Shown: piece by piece, positions 50,676 through 59,355 of the stretch
Layout: the number at the start of each line of letters is the position of its first letter
Position numbering within the stretch: position 1 is the stretch's first letter
DNA from: Mycobacterium scrofulaceum
Lineage (GTDB): Bacteria; Actinomycetota; Actinomycetes; Mycobacteriales; Mycobacteriaceae
DNA: 64,000 bases
Direction of reading: 5' to 3'
Assembly: GCF_001667885.1 (NCBI RefSeq)
Contig: NZ_LZJW01000179.1
Coordinates: 1-64,000 of the forward strand
Position numbers and translations under genes: made by a program
Notes under the pieces: model-generated
The model's input: only the letters and a program-made list of their open reading frames with translations
The model's database searches: none
Told to the model about the DNA's origin: nothing

Positions 50676-52064
50676 ATGAAAAAGCAGGCCCGCCAGCTGC
50701 TTTCGGTGGCGGTCACGGTCGCCGTGTTCGCCACCGGGTGCTCGCTGGAATCGTTTTCGCAATCGTCCGGCGTGGTCAACGTCGTGGTGGGATACCAGTC
50801 CAAGACCATCAACACCGTGACCGCCGGCACGCTGCTGCGCGCGCAGGGGTATCTCGAACGCCGGCTCGCCGACATCACCACCCGCACCGGCACCAGGTAC
50901 GCGGTGCGCTGGCAGGATTATGACACCGGCGCCCCGATCACCGCCCAGATGCTTGCCGAAAAGATCGACATCGGCTCGATGGGCGATTACCCGATGCTGA
51001 TCAACGGGTCCAAGACCCAGGGCAACCCGCTTGCCCGCACCGAGATGGTGTCGATTACCGGCTATAACCCCAAGGGCGCGCTGAACATGGTTGTGGTGGC
51101 GCCGGATTCATCGGCGACCACGCTCGCCGACCTGACCGGCGCCAAGGTGTCGGCCAGCGTGGGCTCTGCGGGCCACGGCACGTTGGTCCGGGCGCTGGGT
51201 AGGGCGGGCATCACCGGCGTCGAGGTGCTCAACCAGCAGCCCCAGGTCGGCGCCTCCGCGCTGGAATCGGGCCAGGTGAACGGGCTTTCGCAGTTCGTCG
51301 CGTGGCCTGGCCTGCTGGTGTACCAGGGCAAGGCCAAGCTGCTCTACGACGGGGCCGAGCTGAATCTGCCCACGTTGCACGGCGTGGTGGTGCGGCGCTC
51401 GTACGCGTCGGCGCACCCGGAGGTGCTGGCGGCGTTCCTGCAGGCGCAACTGGATGCCACCGACTTCCTCAACGACAAGCCGCTGGAGGCGGCGCGCATC
51501 GTCGCCCAGGCCAGCGGTCTGCCGCAAGAGGTGGTGTATCTCTACAACGGCCCCGGCGGCACGTCATTCGACACCACGCTCAAGCCGTCGCTTATCGACG
51601 CGCTGAAAAGCGATGTGCCGTACCTGAAGTCGATCGGTGACTTCGCCGACCTCGACGTCGGGAAGTTCGCCGTGGACGATCCGCTGCGCGCGGTGTTCGC
51701 CGCCCGCGGGCTGGACTACGCGGCCGCGCGGGCGCGCGCCACCAACCCGTCGCTGCTCGCCGGTGACCCGGCGTCGGCCAGCGAACTGTGGCTGGACGGG
51801 GCCGACACGACGCAGACCGTCGCCACCCCCACCGGCTTGTTGCGGGCGGTCGCCGACGCCACCGCCCGCGGCGCAAAGGTCCGCGCGGCCTACGTTCCCG
51901 ACGCCGAGCTCGGCACCCGGTGGTTCGCCGACAAGGCGGTCTGGGTGAAAGACGGCCAGAACTATTTGCCGTTCGGCACGCAGGCCGGGGCGCGCCGGTA
52001 TCTGGCCGCCCACCCGGGTGACGTCGTGATGAATTACCAGCAGGCACTGGGAGGTTCGGTATGA
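50676..52064 (+). CDS. ABC transporter substrate-binding lipoprotein (nitrate/sulfonate type) with NosL-like tail
   Basis: A 462-residue lipoprotein: signal peptide with lipobox FATGC (Cys ~22), then an SsuA/TauA/NrtA-like binding domain to about residue 350 (VVVGYQSKTINTV; GSMGDYPMLI). The last ~55 residues (RWFADKAVWVKDGQNYLPF, then ARRYLAAHPGDVV) resemble the C-terminal part of NosL-type metal-binding proteins, an unusual fusion. It delivers a small anion, perhaps an organosulfur compound, to the permease encoded next (ATGA overlap). Substrate inferred only from family. Confidence 0.87.
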   Translation: MKKQARQLLSVAVTVAVFATGCSLESFSQSSGVVNVVVGYQSKTINTVTAGTLLRAQGYLERRLADITTRTGTRYAVRWQDYDTGAPITAQMLAEKIDIGSMGDYPMLINGSKTQGNPLARTEMVSITGYNPKGALNMVVVAPDSSATTLADLTGAKVSASVGSAGHGTLVRALGRAGITGVEVLNQQPQVGASALESGQVNGLSQFVAWPGLLVYQGKAKLLYDGAELNLPTLHGVVVRRSYASAHPEVLAAFLQAQLDATDFLNDKPLEAARIVAQASGLPQEVVYLYNGPGGTSFDTTLKPSLIDALKSDVPYLKSIGDFADLDVGKFAVDDPLRAVFAARGLDYAAARARATNPSLLAGDPASASELWLDGADTTQTVATPTGLLRAVADATARGAKVRAAYVPDAELGTRWFADKAVWVKDGQNYLPFGTQAGARRYLAAHPGDVVMNYQQALGGSV

Positions 52065-52918
52065 CCGTCGAAGCAGTGGCCGACCAGGCCCCCGGCGTGA
52101 TCGCGGCGCCCGCGCTCGCGCAGCCGCGGCGATTGAGCTCCCGGTGGGGGTCGCGGCTGTTGCGGCTCGCGTCGGTGGCGGCCGCAATCGGACTGTGGCA
52201 GTTGCTCACCGCCGGCAAGGTGCGGCTGCTGCTGCGGTTCGACACGCTGCCCACCGTCACGCAGATCGTGCATGCGCTGCAGCGGCGGCTCGGCTCCTAC
52301 GAGTACTGGCTTGACCTGGCGCAGTCGTTGATTCGCATCCTCACCGGCTTCGGCCTGGCCGCCGTGATCGGCGTGGCGACCGGTGTGCTGCTGGGCCGCT
52401 CGCGGCTGTTCGCCGACCTGTTCGGTCCGCTGGCCGAATTGGCCCGGCCCATTCCCGCGATCGCGATCGTGCCGGTGGCGATCCTGCTGTTCCCCACCGA
52501 CGAGGCGGGCATCGTGTTCATCACCTTCCTCGCCGCCTACTTCCCGATCATGGTCAGCACCCGGCACGCCGTGCGGGCGCTGCCGACCCTGTGGGAGGAC
52601 TCGGTGCGCACGCTGGGCGGCGGGCGGTGGGAGGTGCTGACCCAAGTGGTGCTGCCCGGCATCCTGCCGGGCGTGTTCGGCGGGCTGTCGGTCGGCATGG
52701 GCGTGGCCTGGATCTGCGTCATCTCCGCCGAGATGATCTCGGGCCGTCTCGGCGTCGGCTACCGCACCTGGCAGGACTACACGGTGCTGGCCTACCCGCA
52801 GGTATTCGTCGGCATCATCACGATCGGCGTCCTCGGGTTCGCCACGTCGGCGGCCGTGGAAGTCGTCGGCCGGCGGGTGACTCGCTGGTTGCCGCGCGCA
52901 CAGGAAGGATTGCGATGA
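52061..52918 (+). CDS. ABC transporter permease (SsuC/TauC/NrtB family)
   Basis: A 285-residue inner-membrane permease with about six helices. The cytoplasmic coupling EAA-like loop RTLGGGRWEVLTQVVLPGILPG and the sequence LAELARPIPAIAIVPVAILLF are typical of sulfonate/taurine/nitrate importers. It starts within the stop of the binding protein and ends within the start of the ATPase gene. Confidence 0.93.
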   Translation: MTVEAVADQAPGVIAAPALAQPRRLSSRWGSRLLRLASVAAAIGLWQLLTAGKVRLLLRFDTLPTVTQIVHALQRRLGSYEYWLDLAQSLIRILTGFGLAAVIGVATGVLLGRSRLFADLFGPLAELARPIPAIAIVPVAILLFPTDEAGIVFITFLAAYFPIMVSTRHAVRALPTLWEDSVRTLGGGRWEVLTQVVLPGILPGVFGGLSVGMGVAWICVISAEMISGRLGVGYRTWQDYTVLAYPQVFVGIITIGVLGFATSAAVEVVGRRVTRWLPRAQEGLR

Positions 52919-53667
52919 CCACTGCGACACAAATCGGAACCAGCCTCGAGCTCGAGTCGGTTCGGTTGTCCTACACCGGAACTCCGGTGATCGACGGCCT
53001 GAGCCTGACGGTGCGCCCGGGGGAGATCCTGGTGCTGACCGGGCCGTCGGGGTGCGGCAAGTCGACGCTGCTGCGCGCCCTGGCGGGGCTGCTGCGGCCC
53101 GACGAGGGCCGGGTGCTGGCCGACGGCGCCGAGGTCACCACCACCTCGGGTGACCGGGGCATGGTGTTCCAGGACAACGCGCTGCTGCCGTGGCGGACCG
53201 TGCGGTCCAACATCGAGCTGGCGCTGCGGCTGCGCGGCGAGCCCCGCGCCACCCGGCGTGCGCAGGCCGAACGCTGGATCGACGAGCTCGGGCTCGCCGG
53301 TTTCGGCCACTTCCTGCCCAAGAGCCTCTCCGGCGGGATGCGGCAACGGGTGCAGCTGGCCCGAGGCCTGGCCGGGGCGCCCCGCGCGGTGATGATGGAT
53401 GAGCCGTTCGGCGCGCTGGACACCCAAACCCGGGCCGCCATGCAGCGGCTGTTGATCGACACCTGGCGCACCCATCCCACGACGATCGTCTTCGTCACCC
53501 ACGATGTCGACGAGGCGCTCGCGCTGGGCGACCGGATCGTCGTCCTCGGCCGCGCCGGCGAGCCGCTCCGCGCCTCGATCGACGTGCCCGATCCGCGCAG
53601 CGAGCTACCCAGGGACGGGTTGCGCGCGGAAATCATTGCCGCCCTGGGCAATTTGGTGGCGGCATGA
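52915..53667 (+). CDS. ABC transporter ATP-binding protein (SsuB/TauB family)
   Basis: A 250-residue ATPase. Walker A GPSGCGKSTLL, Q-loop MVFQDNALLPW, signature LSGGMRQRVQLARGL, Walker B VMMDEPFGALD and switch His in FVTHDVDEAL are all present. The DNALLPW segment is typical of the nitrate/sulfonate/taurine group. It powers the importer and overlaps the flavoprotein start by 4 nt. Confidence 0.95.
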   Translation: MTTATQIGTSLELESVRLSYTGTPVIDGLSLTVRPGEILVLTGPSGCGKSTLLRALAGLLRPDEGRVLADGAEVTTTSGDRGMVFQDNALLPWRTVRSNIELALRLRGEPRATRRAQAERWIDELGLAGFGHFLPKSLSGGMRQRVQLARGLAGAPRAVMMDEPFGALDTQTRAAMQRLLIDTWRTHPTTIVFVTHDVDEALALGDRIVVLGRAGEPLRASIDVPDPRSELPRDGLRAEIIAALGNLVAA

Positions 53668-56348
53668 TGGAGATTCCGGATCCAGCGGCCCCCCTCCGCC
53701 TCGACTGCGACGTGCTGGTGATCGGCGGCGGCACCGCCGGCACGATGGCCGCGCTGTCGGCCGCCGAGCACGGCGCGCAGGTGCTGCTGTTGGAGAAGGC
53801 GCACGTGCGGCACTCCGGCGCGCTGGCCATGGGCATGGACGGCGTGAACAACGCCGTCATCCCGGGCAAGGCCGAACCCGAGGACTACGTCGCCGAGATC
53901 ACCCGCGCCAACGACGGAATCGTCAACCAGCGCACCATTTATCAGACGGCCAGCCGCGGGTTCGCGATGGTGCAGCGGCTGGAACGCTACGGGGTGAAGT
54001 TCGAGAAGGACGAACACGGGGAGTACGCGGTGCGCCGGGTGCACCGCTCGGGCTCCTACGTGCTGCCCATGCCGGAAGGCAAGGACGTCAAGAAGGCGCT
54101 GTACCGGGTGCTGCGGCAACGGTCGATGCGCGAGAAGATCCGCATCGAGAACCGGCTGATGCCGGTGCGGGTTCTCGTGCAGGATGGCCGGGCGGTCGGC
54201 GCGGCCGCCTTGCACACCCGTACCGGCGAATTCGTCGCGATCGGGGCGAAGGCGGTGATCCTGGCCACCGGCGCCTGCGGCCGGCTGGGGCTGCCCGCGT
54301 CGGGCTACCTGTACGGCACCTACGAGAACCCGACGAACGCCGGCGACGGGTACGCGATGGCCTTCCACGCGGGCGCGGAGCTGTCGGGAATCGAGTGTTT
54401 CCAGGTCAATCCGTTGATCAAGGACTACAACGGGCCGGCTTGCGCGTACGTGGCCAACCCGTTCGGCGGCTACCAGGTCAACGCCCACGGTGAGCGGTTC
54501 GTGGACTCCGACTACTGGTCGGGTCAGATGATGTCCGAGGTGAAGAGCGAGATCGACTCCGCCCGCGGGCCCATCTACCTCAAGGTCTCCCACCTGCCCG
54601 ACGAGACGCTGACCGCGCTGGAGAGCATCCTGCACACCACCGAGCGGCCGACGCGGGGCACCTTCCACGCCAACCGCGGCCACGACTACCGCACCCACGA
54701 CATCGAGATGCACATCTCCGAAATCGGTCTGTGCAGCGGGCATTCGGCCTCCGGGGTCTGGGTCGACGAACACGCACGCACCACCGTGCCCGGGCTGTAC
54801 GCCGCCGGCGACCTGGCCTGCGTCCCGCACAACTACATGATCGGGGCGTTCGTCTTCGGCGACCTCGCCGGCACCGACGCGGCCTTGGGGTGCGCGGAAG
54901 TGGCTGCACCGCAAGAGCTTCCGGGCGACCAGCTGCTCGAGGCGCACGACCTGATCTACCGGCCGCTGCGGCATCCCGACGGCCCACCCCAGCCGCAGGT
55001 CGAATACAAGCTGCGCCGATTCGTCAACGACTACGTGGCGCCGCCCAAGACGGCGGCCAAGCTGTCCATCGCCGTGCGCACCTTCGATCGCATGCGGGCC
55101 GAGATCGCCGAGATGGGTGCGCGCAACCCGCACGAGCTGATGCGCGCCGTCGAGGTGTCGTTCATCCGGGACTGCGCCGAGATGGCCGCCCGATCGTCGC
55201 TCACCCGAACCGAATCGCGCTGGGGCCTCTACCACGACCGCTCCGACCTGCCCGGCCGCGATGACAGCGAGTGGGGCTATCACCTCAACCTGCGCAAGGG
55301 CGCCGACGGCCGGATGGTGTTCCTGAAGCGGCCGGTCGCCCCGTACTTCGTGCCGGTGCCGGAACTGGACGGCCTGCCGCCCGCGGACCAGACCGTGCAG
55401 GAGGTGGAGCAACCGCCGCTGGTCGGCGGCCAGGCCCCGGCCGCCACGCGGTCCCGAATCGCGGCGCCCGCAACGTCATTCGAGCCGCCATCGCCGAAGA
55501 TCGCCGAGGTCCTGGCCCTCGAGGAGCCGACGATCGCCGCGCTGCGGCCGTACCTGACGGACCCGGACCCCGGCGTGCGCCGCACGGCGGTGGCCACGCT
55601 CACCGAACACATTCCCGACGGGTACGCGCCCGCCTTGCTGGCCGCGCTGGACGACGCCGACGCCGCCGTGCGGCGCACCGGCGCCGAGGGGATCCGCGAG
55701 CTGGTCGAGGTGTTACCCGAGCCCGCCGACGTGCAGCCGCGCCTGGGCTCCGGCGACGTGGCGGTGCGGGCAGCCGCGCTCTACGTGCTGGCCGCGCGCC
55801 GGGTCGGCGACCCCGAGGACTACCGCCGCGCGCTGTTCGACTCCGACCACCGGGTGCGCATCGAGGCGGTGCGGGCACTGGTGTCGGTCGACGACGTGGC
55901 CGGGGTGGTCACCGCCACCGGCGACGAGAGCCGCGAGGTCCGGATCGCCGCGGCGGCCGGCCTGGCCACGCTGCGCGGCGGCGGCGAGGCGGTCGGCGCG
56001 CTGATCGCCGACCCGGACCCGCTGGTGCGCGCGGCCGCGCTGGCCGCACTGGGCGAGTTGGGTTGCCGCCCAGCGGATCTCGCTGCGGTGAAAGCCGCGC
56101 TGCGGGCGCCGGCGTGGCAGGTGCGGGAGGGCGCGGCCCGCGCGCTGGCGGGCGCGCCGGCCGACGCCGCGGTGCCGGCGCTTGCCGAGGCGCTCGCTGA
56201 CGCGCACCTCGACGTGCGCAAGGCGGCCGTGCTGAGCCTGACCCGCTGGGCCGGTGAACCGGCCGCGCGGGACGCGCTGAGCATCGCGCTCAAGGACGGC
56301 GACGCCGACGTGCGGGCCTATGCGCGCCGCGCGCTGGATACCGGGTAG
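53664..56348 (+). CDS. AprA/fumarate reductase-like flavoprotein with C-terminal HEAT repeats
   Basis: An 894-residue flavoprotein. The FAD-binding motif VIGGGTAGTMAAL and LLLEKAHVRHSGALAMGMDG (AprA-like) are at the N terminus; AVILATGACGRLG and TVPGLYAAGDLACVPHNYM complete the FAD fold (to ~residue 420), followed by an SdhA/AprA-type helical domain to ~570. From about residue 615 to the end there are some eight to nine HEAT/PBS-lyase-like repeats (DPDPGVRRTAVATL, DADAAVRRTGAEGI, DSDHRVRIEAVRAL). With the AprB-like ferredoxin and the importer it probably oxidises or reduces an imported sulfur compound. Reaction unknown. Confidence 0.9.
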   Translation: MMEIPDPAAPLRLDCDVLVIGGGTAGTMAALSAAEHGAQVLLLEKAHVRHSGALAMGMDGVNNAVIPGKAEPEDYVAEITRANDGIVNQRTIYQTASRGFAMVQRLERYGVKFEKDEHGEYAVRRVHRSGSYVLPMPEGKDVKKALYRVLRQRSMREKIRIENRLMPVRVLVQDGRAVGAAALHTRTGEFVAIGAKAVILATGACGRLGLPASGYLYGTYENPTNAGDGYAMAFHAGAELSGIECFQVNPLIKDYNGPACAYVANPFGGYQVNAHGERFVDSDYWSGQMMSEVKSEIDSARGPIYLKVSHLPDETLTALESILHTTERPTRGTFHANRGHDYRTHDIEMHISEIGLCSGHSASGVWVDEHARTTVPGLYAAGDLACVPHNYMIGAFVFGDLAGTDAALGCAEVAAPQELPGDQLLEAHDLIYRPLRHPDGPPQPQVEYKLRRFVNDYVAPPKTAAKLSIAVRTFDRMRAEIAEMGARNPHELMRAVEVSFIRDCAEMAARSSLTRTESRWGLYHDRSDLPGRDDSEWGYHLNLRKGADGRMVFLKRPVAPYFVPVPELDGLPPADQTVQEVEQPPLVGGQAPAATRSRIAAPATSFEPPSPKIAEVLALEEPTIAALRPYLTDPDPGVRRTAVATLTEHIPDGYAPALLAALDDADAAVRRTGAEGIRELVEVLPEPADVQPRLGSGDVAVRAAALYVLAARRVGDPEDYRRALFDSDHRVRIEAVRALVSVDDVAGVVTATGDESREVRIAAAAGLATLRGGGEAVGALIADPDPLVRAAALAALGELGCRPADLAAVKAALRAPAWQVREGAARALAGAPADAAVPALAEALADAHLDVRKAAVLSLTRWAGEPAARDALSIALKDGDADVRAYARRALDTG

Positions 56349-56379
56349 CCCGCGGTCGGGTGTGTGCTGACGGCTTTCG

Positions 56380-56430
56380 GTGTGCGCTCAGGGCGGCGAC
56401 ACGCCGCCGGCGCCCGCCCTGGCCGCACAC
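56380..56430. terminator. Bidirectional terminator-like hairpin
   Basis: A 17-bp arm at 56380-56396 pairs with 56414-56430, 15 of 17 positions complementary, with a GC-rich loop that can itself form a small stem. It lies in the 86 bp between the convergent flavoprotein and GNAT genes. No T-run, so it would work as an intrinsic terminator of the mycobacterial U-poor type. Confidence 0.6.
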
Positions 56431-56434
56431 TCGA

Positions 56435-56974
56435 TCACCGCAAGATCCTCGCGTAGAGCAGACTGTCCTGCGGTTCGAGCCCCAGGTTGGGGTAGACGGC
56501 GTGGCGGGCCAGTCGCCCCTCCAACACGAACCCGGCGCGCTCCAGCAGCCGGGCCGAGCGCTCGTTGTCGACGTTGCACGTGGCCCACACCCGGTACACC
56601 GCGCGGTCGCTGTCGAGCGCGGTCAACAGCATGTTGAGGACCTCGCCCATCAGGCCCTTGCCCCACCACCGGCGGCCCAGGCAGTACCCGATCTCGACCG
56701 AGTGCGGCACCGGGCGCCGGCAGCTGGTCAGCCCGACCACCTCACCGCTGTGCCGCAATTCGATCGCCCACGTCCGCTCGTCGGGGGTGGCGTTGAGCTT
56801 TTCGGTGATCACCCGCCGGGTCGCGGCCACGTCGGGGTGCGGCGCCCACATCAGGTACCTGGTGACCTCGGGGTCGCGGGCGACCCGCTGGAACAGCGCG
56901 CCGGCGTCGTCGAGCACCGGCCGGCGCAGCACGAGCCGTGGTCCGGTGATGCGGTCGGGCGGATAATCGACCAC
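56435..56974 (-). CDS. GNAT acetyltransferase (RimJ/RimL type)
   Basis: A 179-residue acetyltransferase using acetyl-CoA. The pattern TGPRLVLRRPVLDDAGALF, then GYCLGRRWWGKGLMGEVLN (CoA-binding R/QxxGxG/A region) and CNVDNERSARLLERAGFVLEG is typical of enzymes acylating ribosomal proteins or small amines. The substrate is not known. GTG 56974 lies 1 bp after the stop of the beta-lactamase-like gene, so they share an operon. Confidence 0.9.
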   Translation of the reverse strand: MVDYPPDRITGPRLVLRRPVLDDAGALFQRVARDPEVTRYLMWAPHPDVAATRRVITEKLNATPDERTWAIELRHSGEVVGLTSCRRPVPHSVEIGYCLGRRWWGKGLMGEVLNMLLTALDSDRAVYRVWATCNVDNERSARLLERAGFVLEGRLARHAVYPNLGLEPQDSLLYARILR

Positions 56975-56975
56975 G

Positions 56976-58181
56976 TCAGAGGCCGAGCGCTTGATAGGTC
57001 CGCCGGACGAATTTCGGTTGCGCCGACTGCAATTTGGCCAGCGACGTGTTGCCGGCGATCGCCGCTGCCACGTCCGCGGACATGTCGGGCAGGTTCTGCA
57101 CCAGGTACAGCAGCACCAGATCGGCGGTCGGGTCGGCCTGCCACCACGTCCCGTAGGCGCCCGGCCAGCTGAACGTCCCGAGCCCGCCCGGGCCGAGCAG
57201 CGGCGCGCTTTTGGCCGGGTCGGTCACCACCGACAGGTTCAGGCCGAAGCCGCGGCCGACCCAATACGGCGCCCCGAGGAAGTCGTGGCGCTTCTGTTCG
57301 TCGGTGAGCCGGTCGGTCCGCATCAGCCGGGCCGACGCGGGGGAGAGCACCCGCACCCCGTCGATCGTCCCGTCGCCGAGCAACATCCGCACGAACCTCA
57401 GGTAGTCGTCGGCGGTCGACCACAACCCGCCGCCGGCGTTGCAGAAGGACGGCGGCTTGATGTGCGGCGGCCCCATCGCGTCATGGTGCAGCTGGCCCTG
57501 CCCGTCGAGCCGGTACATGGTCGCCGCGCGCCGGCGCCCGTCGGGGGAGACGAAGAATCCGGTGTCGGGCATGCCGACCGGGCCGAGGACCCGTTCGTCG
57601 AGTACCTGGTTGAACGGCTTGCCCTCGATGCGCGACGCGATGACGCCCAGCAGGTCGATCGAGTGGCTGTAGGTGAGCCGGTCGCCCGGCTGGTGCACCA
57701 GTGGCAGCTTGGCCAGCTCGGCGAGCCACGCGTCCGGGCCCTGGTTGAACGGCAGCCGCACGTAGGCCTTGGCGATCGGCCCCGACACCGAGAAGCCGTA
57801 GGCCAGTCCGCTGGTGTGGGTGAGCAGATCCTCGATCAGGATGGCCCGCCCGAGCGGGTGCGTCCGATCCAGCGGGCCGTGCGGGTCGTCGAGCACCCGC
57901 ACGTCGGCCAGCTCGGGCGCCCAGCGCACGACGGGGTCCTTCAGCGTCAGCTTGCCCTCGTCGGCCAGGCTCATCACCGCCGCGACGGTGACCGGCTTGG
58001 TCATCGACGCGATCCGGAACAGGGTGTCCCGCCGCATCGGCAGCCCGGCGTCCACGTCGCGGTATCCGATTTCGTTGACCTGCAGGACTTCTCCGCGCTG
58101 CCAGACCATCGTCAGCGCGCCGGCGAGCAGGCCCGCGTCGACCACTTCCCGGATGGAGGCCGCATTGACGTCGAGATTCAC
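56976..58181 (-). CDS. Serine beta-lactamase-like hydrolase (class C family, esterase-type)
   Basis: A 401-residue protein with the class C beta-lactamase/DD-peptidase fold. The catalytic SxxK is in RIASMTKPVTVAA; LTYSHSIDLLG supplies the YxH/N-type second motif with Tyr; near the C terminus FSWPGAYGTWWQADP takes the place of the KTG motif, as in esterases such as EstB. No signal peptide is seen. It more likely hydrolyses esters than beta-lactams. Resembles the M. tuberculosis Rv1367c type. GTG start. Confidence 0.88.
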   Translation of the reverse strand: MNLDVNAASIREVVDAGLLAGALTMVWQRGEVLQVNEIGYRDVDAGLPMRRDTLFRIASMTKPVTVAAVMSLADEGKLTLKDPVVRWAPELADVRVLDDPHGPLDRTHPLGRAILIEDLLTHTSGLAYGFSVSGPIAKAYVRLPFNQGPDAWLAELAKLPLVHQPGDRLTYSHSIDLLGVIASRIEGKPFNQVLDERVLGPVGMPDTGFFVSPDGRRRAATMYRLDGQGQLHHDAMGPPHIKPPSFCNAGGGLWSTADDYLRFVRMLLGDGTIDGVRVLSPASARLMRTDRLTDEQKRHDFLGAPYWVGRGFGLNLSVVTDPAKSAPLLGPGGLGTFSWPGAYGTWWQADPTADLVLLYLVQNLPDMSADVAAAIAGNTSLAKLQSAQPKFVRRTYQALGL

Positions 58182-58185
58182 CCGG

Positions 58186-58554
58186 TCAGGTTAGCTCCGG
58201 GCCGCGGGGAGCCCCGGCCAAGGCCTCGTCCACGGTGGGATAGAGGTCGATGAACTCGTCGAGGCCGACGATGCGCAGCGGCCGGCTGGTGGCCGAGCCG
58301 TCGGCCGCGACCCGCAGTGAGGTCGGGCTGTTCTCGGTCAGGCGATGGACCTCGACCAGCACGGTGATGCCGGCGGAGGACAGGAAATCGACCTCGGTGA
58401 GGTCGATGACCAGCACCGCGGGCGTGCCGGCCAGGGCGACGTCGATATGGGTGGCGAGCGATGGTGCGGTGATGATGTCCACCACGCCGCTGACCTGCAA
58501 CACCACCGCATCCCCGGCATCGCGGCGGGTAACCCAGAACTCCTCGCTCACCAT
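58186..58554 (-). CDS. STAS-domain anti-anti-sigma factor (RsfB-like)
   Basis: A 122-residue STAS protein: VVLQVSGVVDIITAPSLATHI, then VLVIDLTEVDFLSSAGITVLVEV, where the Ser pair in DFLSSAG is the usual phosphorylation site, then TSRPLRIVGLDEFIDLYPT. It is closest in pattern to M. tuberculosis RsfB, which binds the anti-sigma factor UsfX to free SigF. No kinase or sigma gene is adjacent. It lies 4 bp upstream of the beta-lactamase-like gene in the same direction. Start ATG 58554. Confidence 0.86.
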   Translation of the reverse strand: MVSEEFWVTRRDAGDAVVLQVSGVVDIITAPSLATHIDVALAGTPAVLVIDLTEVDFLSSAGITVLVEVHRLTENSPTSLRVAADGSATSRPLRIVGLDEFIDLYPTVDEALAGAPRGPELT

Positions 58555-58735
58555 CCGAACGTACTTTCTTCTCCGCGGCGCCCGACTACCCGGGCCGAAA
58601 TACCGCGGTCCGCGGCGCGCGGCAGGTTCGATCAGAGATCGTCAGGGGCCGGTGAGACACGACCGCTGAGGCGACTAGGCAAGGCGACTCTGAAGGCTCG
58701 GTGGAAACGCAGCCGCCGCAACTGAGAGGGCGCCC

Positions 58736-59020
58736 CTATGCTGAAGGCTTCTGAGGCTTTTCCTGTAGCACCAGGGTCACAACAACGTTGACCGCCATCA
58801 GCGCGACGGTTGCCACTTGCAACCAGAAAATTGTTTTGTGGCTGTGCATGTTCTGAGCGGCCAACACCAGGAATGCCGCAACTGCTGCCAACTGCAACAC
58901 GGTGGCCCACATCGCAGCTCTGGGCTTCGAGCGCGGTGGCGACTGAACGAGACGCCGGATGGTAACGGCCAACGCCGCGGCGATGAATGCGGCGCCGGAG
59001 ATCAGTAATACGATTTGCAT
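58736..59020 (-). CDS. Small membrane protein, three helices
   Basis: A 94-residue protein with three hydrophobic helices (IVLLISGAAFIAAALAVTI, WATVLQLAAVAAFLVLAA, WLQVATVALMAVNVVVTLVL) joined by basic loops. ATG 59020 has AAGG upstream with 10-nt spacing; the frame is open further but starts there are unsupported. Function unknown. Confidence 0.65.
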   Translation of the reverse strand: MQIVLLISGAAFIAAALAVTIRRLVQSPPRSKPRAAMWATVLQLAAVAAFLVLAAQNMHSHKTIFWLQVATVALMAVNVVVTLVLQEKPQKPSA

Positions 59021-59355
59021 CCTCAGCCCTTGCCTACGGCGCACATTAGGCGAGCCCCCCGTTCGATGCGGCAACGCCGATAGCCGCGTTGATCATGCGA
59101 TCGCGTGGGTTGATTTTAGTTCGGTCACCGGAGGGGACGCTATTCACTCATTCACCGAGGGCGCTCGCCGGTTCAGCACGCGGTAGGTCATACTGCTGGC
59201 GGCGCAGTGCGGCGGCCAGGAATCCTGCCCGTCCCCAGGCCAGCGCGCCGTTGTCTCCCGGCCAAAATTTCATGACGGTTTCGGTTGGGCAAAGGTACTG
59301 CAGCGCGCCGCGATGCGCGGGTCGATATCGCGTGCGTGGTTTTAGTGTGGGCGGC
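59021..59355. other. 335-bp intergenic region
   Basis: Between the small membrane protein and the CBM2 gene. It has two promoter-like segments with related sequence: around 59097-59120 (ATCGCGTG...TTTTAGT) and 59326-59346 (ATCGCGTG...TTTTAGT); the second gives TAGTGT 7 bp before the CBM2 ATG. A possible 41-residue minus-strand ORF (59148-59273, MKFWPGDNGALAW...) is present without a recognised family. No tRNA or clear repeat array was seen. Confidence 0.4.
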
